NCBI GenBank assembly: GCA_964524965.1
Contig: CAZGDY010000087.1
Location: 1 to 7,381 of the forward strand
Direction of reading: 5' to 3'
Length of the DNA: 7,381 nucleotides
From: Kmv34 sp964524965
GTDB taxonomy: Bacteria > Aerophobota > Aerophobia > Aerophobales > B3-G15
This document shows positions 1-5,694 of the stretch, in pieces. The notes below the pieces were generated by a model. That model did not search any database, was not told where the DNA came from, and saw nothing but the letters and a program-made list of their open reading frames with translations. Within the stretch, counting starts at the first letter, position 1; each line of letters starts with the position of its first letter. The position numbers and the translations under genes are program-made.

Positions 1-35
1 TCCCTTTTTATTTTTTTAACTTCCATTTAAAGCGT
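1..35 (-). other. Downstream edge; possible start of a further operon gene
   Basis: This is the stretch after the stop of the DUF3108-like gene. On the minus strand an ATG at 26-24 opens a frame reading M-E-V-K-K-I-K-R up to the window edge, 9 bases after the preceding stop. No Shine-Dalgarno lies before it. An A-rich AAAAAGGGA at the extreme edge could instead be the ribosome binding site of a gene starting outside the window. No terminator hairpin is visible here, so the operon may continue leftwards. Too little sequence is present to decide. Confidence 0.2.
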
Positions 36-647
36 TTAATACTGGTGATAGCTTACAAGCTCAACTTCACTTTGCACTTGATTGTTTTCAAATACGCGGC
101 TGCGAAGCGGTAAAGCAATCTCTGGATCAATAACCCATTCTGCTACTAACTGTTCTTTAGCATCGACCTGCTGAAAAAATTGACATACAAATCCTTCTCT
201 TTCAGCAATATGAGCCTTATCTGATATTTTTACAGTTCCTGCTCCATAGAAATCCATCTTCTCTCCCACCTTTAAATCCATTTGAGCAAAGAAAAAACCG
301 TAGGCAGGATTCAATACTAAAACATTCAAAGAAATTCCGTACGTACTCCAAAAACCAAACGCAGCTTCTGGCCCTAAATCTTCTTTTCTCAACTTACCTT
401 GCGTGGTATAGCTCACCTGGTAAATATCCTCACCTGCTTCCGTCTTTTCTTCGCTTTTTTTCAAATCTAAGATGTAAGTGGCATCTTTCACCTTGTCGTG
501 AGTTTGCCAGCTAACCCGATACTCAAAACGCTCATCTCCTTTGAATTGAAAAGGCTGCCATTGTTTAGCAAAAACTATCTGACTAACAACTACCATTAAT
601 AAACCTACTAAAGCCATTTCTATGACGCCCTTTTTAATAATTTTCAT
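36..647 (-). CDS. Small exported protein, DUF3108-like
   Basis: The product is 203 residues. An N-terminal signal peptide shows a basic start (MKIIKK), a hydrophobic core at about residues 11-25 and a V-F-A site giving likely cleavage after Ala27. The mature part starts with an F-K-G-D-E-R-F-E-Y-R-V-S-W stretch and ends in a strand-rich region around residues 168-202 (W-V-I-D-P, L-P-L-R-S-R-V, E-V-E-L-V-S-Y). This order, a 'GE-L-Y-x-V-x-W' opening and an 'LP-R' plus 'VELxxY' ending, recalls the DUF3108 family of exported beta-rich proteins, whose biochemical role is unknown. That assignment is by eye and moderate at best. The ATG is chosen because GGAGGG (653-658) lies 5 bases upstream, inside the end of the preceding propeller gene, which this gene overlaps by 14 bases. 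Translational coupling is therefore likely. It is probably periplasmic and the third gene of the operon. Confidence 0.75.
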   Translation of the reverse strand: MKIIKKGVIEMALVGLLMVVVSQIVFAKQWQPFQFKGDERFEYRVSWQTHDKVKDATYILDLKKSEEKTEAGEDIYQVSYTTQGKLRKEDLGPEAAFGFWSTYGISLNVLVLNPAYGFFFAQMDLKVGEKMDFYGAGTVKISDKAHIAEREGFVCQFFQQVDAKEQLVAEWVIDPEIALPLRSRVFENNQVQSEVELVSYHQY

Positions 648-1761
648 TTGCGCCCTCCCTTAAAAATTTAGGTTTTGAAGCATTTTCCAAAAATATTTGC
701 CTCTTTTTAGTATTTAAATCATAAAAATATATGTTATTTCCCTGGCTAAATATAACTTTTTTATTCTCGCTCCAGTTAAAATCCGCCCCACTTAAGCGAT
801 GAAAAATTTCTGGAGTTTGGATTTCCACAATCCCCGCTTCCGGTGAAAAAAACATCCCGATAGACCTATCGTCAAAAGACCAAGCAAGCTCACCAGTTTT
901 TGCTCGGGCAGGTCCTGCGTACAGTTTAACAGAAGAACCATTGTTAATATTAGATACCCACAAGTTATCAAAATACTGACCTTTGAGCGATGTTACTTCC
1001 AGAAAAGCGATGTTTTTTTGATCGTGAGAAATTGTGGGATATAAAATACTTTTTTTAGATAAAAGAACTTTATCGTAGCCTGATTGTAAATCGACTAAGT
1101 GCAAGTTCATCCAAAATTCTTTTTCCATCTTTGAATAATCACCAACATATGCCATAAATAAATTGTCCTGAGAAAAATCAGCCCCAAGTAACACAGATGC
1201 TGCGGTATAGTTTATTTCTTTTTCAGTTCTTTGCTGAATGTTATATTCAAAAAATCCCCATACCTCAAAACCAGAAGAGGCGTAGAACAATAATTTTTCG
1301 CCGGGCAGCCAACAACTCGGGTATATCCAACTACTCTCAGGGGGTAGTATCTGTTTCACTATCTTTTCCTTAATAAGATCAACTATGACCAGGGAACATA
1401 CTGCTCTTTTAGGAACTTGACCCTCTTCCTCAAATATACCTGGCTCATCAACTAAGCCAATGACTTTTGAATAAACAAGGTAACGCAAGGTAGAGGAAAA
1501 TAAAAAGTCTTCAACTTTACCTCCAGTGTTTGTTATCTGCCAGGGATTTTTTTTATACCGATTAATAATCCAGACATCATTATTCTTAAGAAAAGCAATA
1601 TTACCGGCGAGCGCACTAGCCTTTATTGAAGCTATACTTTCCGTACAACATAAAAGTAAACTAATAATAAAGATTAAAAAAAGGGAACAAGCTATTTTTC
1701 TAAGAAAAAAGAAAGTAAGAAAATGGCAGTTTATTCTCTTTTTTCTTTTGGTAAAACCCAC
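634..1761 (-). CDS. Exported TolB/WD40-like beta-propeller protein
   Basis: The product is 375 residues. After a long basic N-terminus (K-R-K-K-R) there is a hydrophobic segment at about residues 23-39, acting as signal peptide or membrane anchor. The rest is a series of beta-propeller blades of the PD40/TolB type. The clearest is residues 53-99: G-N-I-A-F, then D-V-W-I-I-N, then W-Q-I-T-N, then L-V-Y-S. Related 'xxFSxD...AY' and 'AWSxDDRSIG' blades occur near 192-206, 241-254, 290-305 and 327-347. Such propellers bind proteins or glycans in the periplasm, and no catalytic residues are recognisable. It is not TolB itself: the TolB N-terminal domain is absent. The start is GTG, supported by AAAGGAG (1769-1775) 7 bases upstream. 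It lies 49 bases after the isomerase-like gene and overlaps the next gene, so the three are likely co-transcribed. The Cys38-Cys39 pair follows leucines, so a lipobox is not convincing. Confidence 0.75.
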   Translation of the reverse strand: MGFTKRKKRINCHFLTFFFLRKIACSLFLIFIISLLLCCTESIASIKASALAGNIAFLKNNDVWIINRYKKNPWQITNTGGKVEDFLFSSTLRYLVYSKVIGLVDEPGIFEEEGQVPKRAVCSLVIVDLIKEKIVKQILPPESSWIYPSCWLPGEKLLFYASSGFEVWGFFEYNIQQRTEKEINYTAASVLLGADFSQDNLFMAYVGDYSKMEKEFWMNLHLVDLQSGYDKVLLSKKSILYPTISHDQKNIAFLEVTSLKGQYFDNLWVSNINNGSSVKLYAGPARAKTGELAWSFDDRSIGMFFSPEAGIVEIQTPEIFHRLSGADFNWSENKKVIFSQGNNIYFYDLNTKKRQIFLENASKPKFLREGANENY

Positions 1762-1810
1762 ACTTATTCTCCTTTAACTCATAACACCGAACATCATTAC
1801 TATTTATTCT

Positions 1811-2716
1811 TTAAAGAATTATTTCGCCTCGCTTGAACGAGCAGTAACACACCGCTTTTTTCCGGTACTCAAAAAAAAAGCGCCCACATACAGGGCAGCG
1901 AACATAGCCTGAGGGAAAACAATGCGCACGTATCATTTTTCCTTCAAAAAGAAGCTCGATTTCGGTTTTCGCCCATTTATACTCTACCATCCCCCAGGGA
2001 TAACACTCCATAACAAGAGGATTTGGGAAGGACATTGCCCTCACCCATGAAATAAATTGTTCCCATTGAATACTTCCGTAGGGCGGTTGCAAATGCATAT
2101 CCTCAGATCCTTCGTTATCATGAATGTGAAAGGTGACAATAAACTCTCTTAATTTATCAAAACATTCTTTTAATCTTCCTCCCACATGAGCATGACCGGT
2201 ATCAAAACAAATCCCAAGATGATTAGACTGGAATTCTTTGATAATATCTCTTAAATCCTCTGCTTTATTCCCCACATGACCAGGTGGCAAATTTTCTATA
2301 GCCAGTGTTATATTATCTTTCTGGACACGGGGAAGTAGATATTCCAGACTCCTTCGAAACATATCAAGACGCGTTTTAATATCCTTTCCCTGTAGCTCTC
2401 CTCCCGGATGAATAACTAAAATAGAAGTTCCAAAAACCTGCATTTTATCGATAAATTTCTGGTGAAAGTATAAAGTTTTATTTCTTTGAGCGTTATCCAC
2501 AGAAGATAAGTCAATTGTAGGTAAAAACGGTGCATGGACAGAAAATATCTCCATTTTATTTCTATTCAAAACATGAGAAAGTTTCTCTATCTCAGCTTTG
2601 GAGTAATTGGATAATATACCATTACCAAGTTCAAGATATCGAAAACCTATCTCTGCCAGTGATTCACAAAATTGTGTTAGTTGAGGTATTTGAGGAACCC
2701 GGGTAGCTATTTCCAT
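1811..2716 (-). CDS. Xylose isomerase-like TIM-barrel protein with C-terminal Cys cluster
   Basis: The product is 301 residues. It belongs to the sugar phosphate isomerase/epimerase superfamily (xylose isomerase-like TIM barrel, AP endonuclease 2 type), typically metal-dependent cytoplasmic enzymes acting on sugars, inositols or related carbonyl compounds. The family's metal-site motifs appear in order: H61-A-P, H103-P-G-G, E141-N-L-P, D172-T-G-H175-A-H177, H197-I-H199-D200, E237. The pattern looks complete, so activity is likely, but the substrate cannot be read. The barrel is followed by an unusual tail with Cys266, C274-P-V-C277-G and C290-Y-C292, a zinc-ribbon-like arrangement. The start is set at ATG 2716 rather than an in-frame TTG at 2749, because AAAGGAA (2724-2730) lies 8 bases upstream and the first barrel strand (M-E-I-A-T-R-V-P) begins right there. 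It is the first gene of the minus-strand operon, with a promoter candidate at 2802-2829. Confidence 0.85.
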   Translation of the reverse strand: MEIATRVPQIPQLTQFCESLAEIGFRYLELGNGILSNYSKAEIEKLSHVLNRNKMEIFSVHAPFLPTIDLSSVDNAQRNKTLYFHQKFIDKMQVFGTSILVIHPGGELQGKDIKTRLDMFRRSLEYLLPRVQKDNITLAIENLPPGHVGNKAEDLRDIIKEFQSNHLGICFDTGHAHVGGRLKECFDKLREFIVTFHIHDNEGSEDMHLQPPYGSIQWEQFISWVRAMSFPNPLVMECYPWGMVEYKWAKTEIELLFEGKMIRAHCFPSGYVRCPVCGRFFFEYRKKAVCYCSFKRGEIIL

Positions 2717-2723
2717 TCTTTTA

Positions 2724-2730
2724 TTCCTTT
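2724..2730 (-). promoter_or_regulatory. Ribosome binding site deciding the TIM-barrel gene start
   Basis: On the minus strand AAAGGAA precedes the ATG at 2716-2714; its AGGA core sits 8 bases away. The alternative TTG at 2749 has only a GGGG run about 10 bases upstream and would add 11 polar residues ahead of the first barrel strand. Confidence 0.6.
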
Positions 2731-2801
2731 TAATAGTTTTGTTTTCCAAAAAAATATTACCCCATTTACCAAAGGTGAAATCCCTGATTTAGGTTAGTCA
2801 C

Positions 2802-2829
2802 AATGTATCGCAGTTAAGTGTTTTGTCAA
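2802..2829 (-). promoter_or_regulatory. Sigma70-like promoter for the left minus-strand operon
   Basis: On the minus strand a perfect TTGACA (2829-2824) is followed after 16 bases by TACATT (2807-2802), which matches 4 of 6 bases of the -10 consensus. Transcription would begin near 2795 and leave a leader of about 80 bases before the ATG at 2716. In an AT-rich gap the weak -10 match could arise by chance. Confidence 0.45.
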
Positions 2830-2874
2830 ACCTTTTTAGCGATAGAAAAGAAAATTATTAAGTATTTTCCATTT

Positions 2875-2902
2875 AAATTTGACATAATGAATAAATTTGA
2901 TA
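2875..2902 (+). repeat. Direct repeat AAATTTGA(C/T)A, 18-bp period
   Basis: AAATTTGACA at 2875-2884 is repeated as AAATTTGATA at 2893-2902, differing at one base. The first copy contains the -35 box of the Cache-gene promoter candidate and the second touches its -10. Two similar sites about two helical turns apart could be a regulator-binding pair, but the bases are simple and AT-rich, so chance is a real alternative. Confidence 0.3.
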
Positions 2903-2906
2903 AAAA
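2879..2906 (+). promoter_or_regulatory. Sigma70-like promoter for the Cache lipoprotein gene
   Basis: A perfect TTGACA at 2879-2884 is followed after 16 bases by TAAAAA (2901-2906), 4 of 6 matches to TATAAT. Transcription would start about 40 bases before the ATG at 2956. The -35 is convincing; the -10 is weak, which suits an activated or moderate promoter. Confidence 0.45.
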
Positions 2907-2945
2907 GTACCAAAGATAAAAAATAATTAGGTTCTTTTCCCATTT

Positions 2946-2950
2946 GGAGG
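2946..2950 (+). promoter_or_regulatory. Ribosome binding site deciding the Cache gene start
   Basis: GGAGG sits 5 bases before the ATG at 2956. An in-frame TTG at 2944 overlaps this site and would add four residues, so it is very unlikely to be the start. Confidence 0.85.
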
Positions 2951-2955
2951 AAAAA

Positions 2956-3837
2956 ATGAAAAAAATTAAAGTGTTGTGTGCTCTCGTTTTATTTATGATT
3001 CCCCTTACCTCTTGCTTGGCCTACAATACAGCAAATTATGAAAATGAAGAAACAAAGGAACTTGTTCTTTTTGTTAACGAGGCGACACAAGAGATTGAAA
3101 AATTTGGCGAAAAAGCATTTCCCCAATTTAGAGAAAAAAATAGCAAGTGGTTTTACAACAGTACTTATGTCATCGTTTGGGGATTGGATGGCATGCGTTA
3201 TGTTTATCCACCAGATGTGAGTGGAGAAGATAAAAATATGCTCGACATGAAAGATATAAACGATAAGCCTCTTGGAAAAATGTTGGTAGAAAAAGCCACA
3301 AGCCCAACTGGAGAAGGTTGGGTGCACTATATGTGGCCAAAACCAGGAGAGAAGGACCCTACCTGGAAATCTAGTTTTCTTAAAAGAGTAAAGGCGCCCT
3401 CAGGAAAAACTTACTTTGTAATAAGTGGAAAATATAACATGAAATGCGAAAAAATATTTATAGTTGATATGGTTGATAACGCCGTTTCTCTTTTAGAAAA
3501 AGAAGGCTTAGCAGCTTTTGATACCCTGCGCTCAAAATCCAGTGAATTCATGTTTCAAAATAGTTACATATTTATAAAAGACGATAAAGGGAATGAACTG
3601 CTGAATGCCGCCTCCCCAGAGCTTGAGGGCACCAATGTAGCTAACATCCAAGATAGTGAAGGTAAATATTATGTGCGTGAAGAACTGGAAATTCTCAGAT
3701 TTGAAAATGATTGCTGGATGGAATACATGTGGCCCAAACCAGGCGAAGTAAAACCATCCAAGAAAATGGCTTATCTAAAGAAAACAGTGATTAATAATCT
3801 TACTTTGATTGTGGGTGCTGGCTATTACCCGGAATAA
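2956..3837 (+). CDS. Dual Cache-domain lipoprotein
   Basis: The product is 293 residues. A signal peptide with basic start (MKKIK) and hydrophobic core ends in a lipobox L17-T-S-C20, so Cys20 is probably lipidated and the protein anchored outside the cytoplasmic membrane. Two tandem Cache modules follow, about residues 32-162 and 166-293. Each opens with a helix (V-x-x-A-x-x-x-x-x-x-x-G-x-x-A-F) and carries the hallmark W-x-x-Y-M-W-P-K-P-G-E, with Trp123 and Trp254 followed by identical YMWPKPGE at 125-132 and 257-264, then a lysine-containing 'xxYLKK' strand. The end G-A-G-Y-Y is also typical of Cache domains. These domains bind small ligands in chemoreceptors and sensor kinases; here no transmembrane helix, HAMP or output domain follows. 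It may deliver a ligand to a partner or act as a binding protein. It is the only plus-strand gene, divergent from the TIM-barrel operon. Confidence 0.85.
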   Translation: MKKIKVLCALVLFMIPLTSCLAYNTANYENEETKELVLFVNEATQEIEKFGEKAFPQFREKNSKWFYNSTYVIVWGLDGMRYVYPPDVSGEDKNMLDMKDINDKPLGKMLVEKATSPTGEGWVHYMWPKPGEKDPTWKSSFLKRVKAPSGKTYFVISGKYNMKCEKIFIVDMVDNAVSLLEKEGLAAFDTLRSKSSEFMFQNSYIFIKDDKGNELLNAASPELEGTNVANIQDSEGKYYVREELEILRFENDCWMEYMWPKPGEVKPSKKMAYLKKTVINNLTLIVGAGYYPE

Positions 3838-3987
3838 AAGCTTCTCCAAGGCTATAAATATTCTTACTTAGCATTTGGGTAAAGTGAAAATAGGATTGGT
3901 CGGAAAGGTTTATTAAAAATTCCAAAACAAACTAAACTTTTTGAATATCAAATGTTAAAGACTTGACCCCATTATTCCCCCAATAAT
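3838..3987. other. Convergent intergenic spacer, no clear terminator
   Basis: These 150 bases separate the convergent ends of the Cache and GPP34 genes. No GC-rich hairpin with a T-run is seen on either strand. At its right edge CCCCAAT (3978-3984) can pair with ATTGGGG (3998-4004), a 7-bp stem over the GPP34 stop codon, without a T-tract. A stretch at 3953-3970 (TGTTAAAGACTTGACCCC) has the look of a dispersed repeat end. Confidence 0.4.
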
Positions 3988-4629
3988 TTAGGGATACATT
4001 GGGGCCATAGCAACAGCTTGGATAATTGACTCTACAATTCTTGAAACAGTCTGACCAATAAGATCCATTTTAGCGATTTGTTCTATCCTCTCCTGGACAA
4101 CATTTATTTCTTCCTGGCTAAAGATTTCATTAACAAGGTAACAACTTTTAATTAAGCTTATTAAAACAACATCGCGTGCATCAGGAATAGTATCACTAAG
4201 AATAACCTGACGAATACGAGTCTTTACCTCTTTTTCTTCCTGGTCATCTTGTACGGGATAACGCCTGGTTGCAAAAACCCAGAGGATTTTACGCTCTTCT
4301 TTTTTTAAGATGCCTTTTTGCATAAGTCTTTCCAATAATCTTTCTTCAATTTCGTTAATACTCCGGTTAAGAGTAACAGTCCAATATGCTACTGTCTTTG
4401 CTTCCTCGGATTGGGCAATCCTGGCTAAAACATCGTCAAGAATATCATCTCCCGTTGGTGACTTGTCAACAATTTTGATATTTTCCAGGTCTGCCTCAAT
4501 TTTATTCATAAGAGCTAAATCCATAAGAATAGCTCCTATCAAGCCGTATTTAATAGGAGTTTTATCGATGATAATACCTTTTTTATCATCCAGTGCTAAC
4601 AATAATAACTCTTCTGCAAAATTAAGCAT
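3988..4629 (-). CDS. GPP34 (GOLPH3-like) family protein
   Basis: The product is 213 residues, close to the usual size of bacterial GPP34-domain proteins. Family marks are the opening L-N-F-A-E-E-L-L-L-L-A-L-D-D-K-K-G (residues 2-18), the G-L-I-G-A-I-L-M-D-L-A-L helix (29-40) followed by N-K-I, the I-x-x-x-x-x-L-L-E-R-L-x-x-K-G-I-L segment (91-108), and R-R-Y-P-V-x-D (122-128). The eukaryotic relatives GOLPH3/Vps74 bind phosphatidylinositol 4-phosphate on Golgi membranes and recruit glycosyltransferases. The role of bacterial members is unsettled, and association with membrane lipid head groups is only an inference. No signal peptide is present, so it is cytoplasmic or peripheral. The ATG has AGGAGG (4635-4640) 5 bases upstream. 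It stands alone, with its own promoter region and long leader, and its neighbours give no functional hint. Confidence 0.88.
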   Translation of the reverse strand: MLNFAEELLLLALDDKKGIIIDKTPIKYGLIGAILMDLALMNKIEADLENIKIVDKSPTGDDILDDVLARIAQSEEAKTVAYWTVTLNRSINEIEERLLERLMQKGILKKEERKILWVFATRRYPVQDDQEEKEVKTRIRQVILSDTIPDARDVVLISLIKSCYLVNEIFSQEEINVVQERIEQIAKMDLIGQTVSRIVESIIQAVAMAPMYP

Positions 4630-4697
4630 TACACCCTCCTTTTTTTATTTATAATCACATCAATTTTTTTCATTTTTTCCTCTCTTTACGGAAAAGA

Positions 4698-4734
4698 AGT
4701 AAGGTGAAAAAAATATTTTTGTTTTCACCTTACT
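4698..4734. repeat. Perfect 13-bp inverted repeat in the GPP34 gene leader
   Basis: AGTAAGGTGAAAA (4698-4710) and TTTTCACCTTACT (4722-4734) are exact reverse complements around an 11-base A/T-rich loop. Neither strand has a T-run right after the stem, so it is not an ordinary intrinsic terminator. In the minus-strand leader of the GPP34 gene it lies about 70 bases before the start codon and could stabilise the mRNA, regulate it, or be an operator. Confidence 0.6.
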
Positions 4735-4777
4735 CTAAGCCTTATCATCTCAAAGGGAAAAAGATTTTTTCTTCAAT

Positions 4778-4817
4778 ATTATATACTTTATATAATAAAT
4801 AGTAAAGCAAATGTCAA
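4778..4817 (-). promoter_or_regulatory. Promoter region for the GPP34 gene
   Basis: Two overlapping sigma70-like arrangements are seen on the minus strand. One has a perfect TTGACA (4817-4812), 17 bases, then TATATA (4794-4789). The other has TTTACT (4806-4801), 17 bases, then a perfect TATAAT (4783-4778). Either would give a leader of roughly 140-155 bases that includes the 13-bp hairpin. Confidence 0.6.
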
Positions 4818-4906
4818 TCAAATATCTTGTGAGCGTTTTGTATTTATAGTTAACCTGCACGCTCAACAGAAAAATCGTATTAATATTCTTAGTCTCTTAG
4901 GTAAAG

Positions 4907-5662
4907 TTAAAAAAGTTTAAACAATTCTTTAGCGTTGTCGGAAGTAATTTGAGTTAATTTTTCCTCAGAAATCCCCCTCAAAAAAGATATTTTCTGAAGA
5001 ACATATTTTACAAAAGCAGGTTGATTTCTTTTTCCTCTTACTGGCTGAGGAGCTAAATAAGGTGAATCAGTTTCTACCACTAAACGTCTCAGAGAAATTA
5101 AACTTGCTATTTTTTGCAGATTCGAAGCTTTGGGAAAGGTTAGTGGTCCTGCTAAAGAAATATATAAACCCATCTCAAGACAAATCTTCATCTCTTCTTC
5201 TGTCCCCGAAAAGCAGTGTACCACTCCTTGATTAATCTTATTATCTTGAAGAATTTTTAAGGTATCTTTCATTGCTTCCCGGCTATGAATTATTACCGGT
5301 AAATTTCTTTTTTTTGCTAAGCTAAGTTGGTGACTAAAAACCTCTTTTTGGATCTTGGGAGGTGAATTTTTATAATAATAATCTAAACCTATTTCCCCCA
5401 AGGCAACGATTTTATCTTTTTTCAAAACCTGATCAAGTTTTTCCTTTAAAGTATTATAGGCAATTGCATCATGAGGATGTACTCCCACAGCTCCCCACAC
5501 TAAATCATAAGATTTAATTAAGTGGGAAAACACCTTTAACCTTTCAAAATCAGAACAAATACAAATAATTCCCGAAATTCCCTCATTTAAAGCACTTTCA
5601 ATAACCTGAGCCCTATCTGCATCAAAACGCTTATCTGCTAAATGAGCATGAGTGTCAAACAT
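4907..5662 (-). CDS. tatD: TatD family metal-dependent hydrolase (DNase)
   Basis: The product is 251 residues, full length for the family. TatD proteins are cytoplasmic TIM-barrel enzymes of the amidohydrolase superfamily; characterised members are metal-dependent deoxyribonucleases, often with 3'-5' exonuclease activity. The metal-binding set is intact: D3-T-H5-A-H7 at the start, G-E90-I-G-L-D-Y-Y, I-I-H126-S-R, V-V-H149-C-F-S-G, and V-E-T-D199-S-P-Y-L-A-P. The family's R-G-K-R-N-x-P segment is at 209-215. The ATG is right because the first strand (M-F-D-T-H) begins there, although the ribosome site is weak (a GGGA about 9 bases upstream). It lies 32 bases after the symporter gene on the same strand and is probably co-transcribed with it. 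TatD more often sits beside metG or DNA-replication genes, so the symporter neighbour gives no role. YcfH/YjjV-type paralogues cannot be separated here. Confidence 0.92.
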   Translation of the reverse strand: MFDTHAHLADKRFDADRAQVIESALNEGISGIICICSDFERLKVFSHLIKSYDLVWGAVGVHPHDAIAYNTLKEKLDQVLKKDKIVALGEIGLDYYYKNSPPKIQKEVFSHQLSLAKKRNLPVIIHSREAMKDTLKILQDNKINQGVVHCFSGTEEEMKICLEMGLYISLAGPLTFPKASNLQKIASLISLRRLVVETDSPYLAPQPVRGKRNQPAFVKYVLQKISFLRGISEEKLTQITSDNAKELFKLF

Positions 5663-5694
5663 TATTAATCCCGAAAAAATTTAGTTTTTTTTAA

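Noticed and set aside
1640..1665. Lipobox in the propeller protein (L-L-L-C-C)
   Set aside because: The residue before the cysteine is leucine, not Gly, Ala or Ser, so lipidation is not supported.
1526..1777. Open plus-strand frame of 83 codons
   Set aside because: It lies opposite the signal-peptide end of the propeller gene, its composition is that of an antisense reading, and it matches no family.
2717..2749. TTG start giving a 312-residue TIM-barrel protein
   Set aside because: The 11 extra residues precede the first barrel strand, and the ATG at 2716 has a better ribosome site.
2989..3327. Open minus-strand frame of 112 codons and a plus-strand frame at 3038-3220
   Set aside because: Both lie within the well-supported Cache lipoprotein gene and their translations lack domain features; they are out-of-frame readings.
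3838..3987. Bidirectional terminator between the convergent genes
   Set aside because: Only weak or imperfect stems were found and none has a T-tract; the 7-bp CCCCAAT/ATTGGGG pair overlaps coding sequence.
4310..4654. Open plus-strand frame of 114 codons
   Set aside because: It is antisense to the GPP34 gene, Ser/Ile-rich as expected of such a reading, and without a convincing ribosome site.
4698..4734. Intrinsic terminator
   Set aside because: The stem is strong but neither strand has a T-run after it, and on the minus strand it lies between a promoter candidate and the start codon it would serve.
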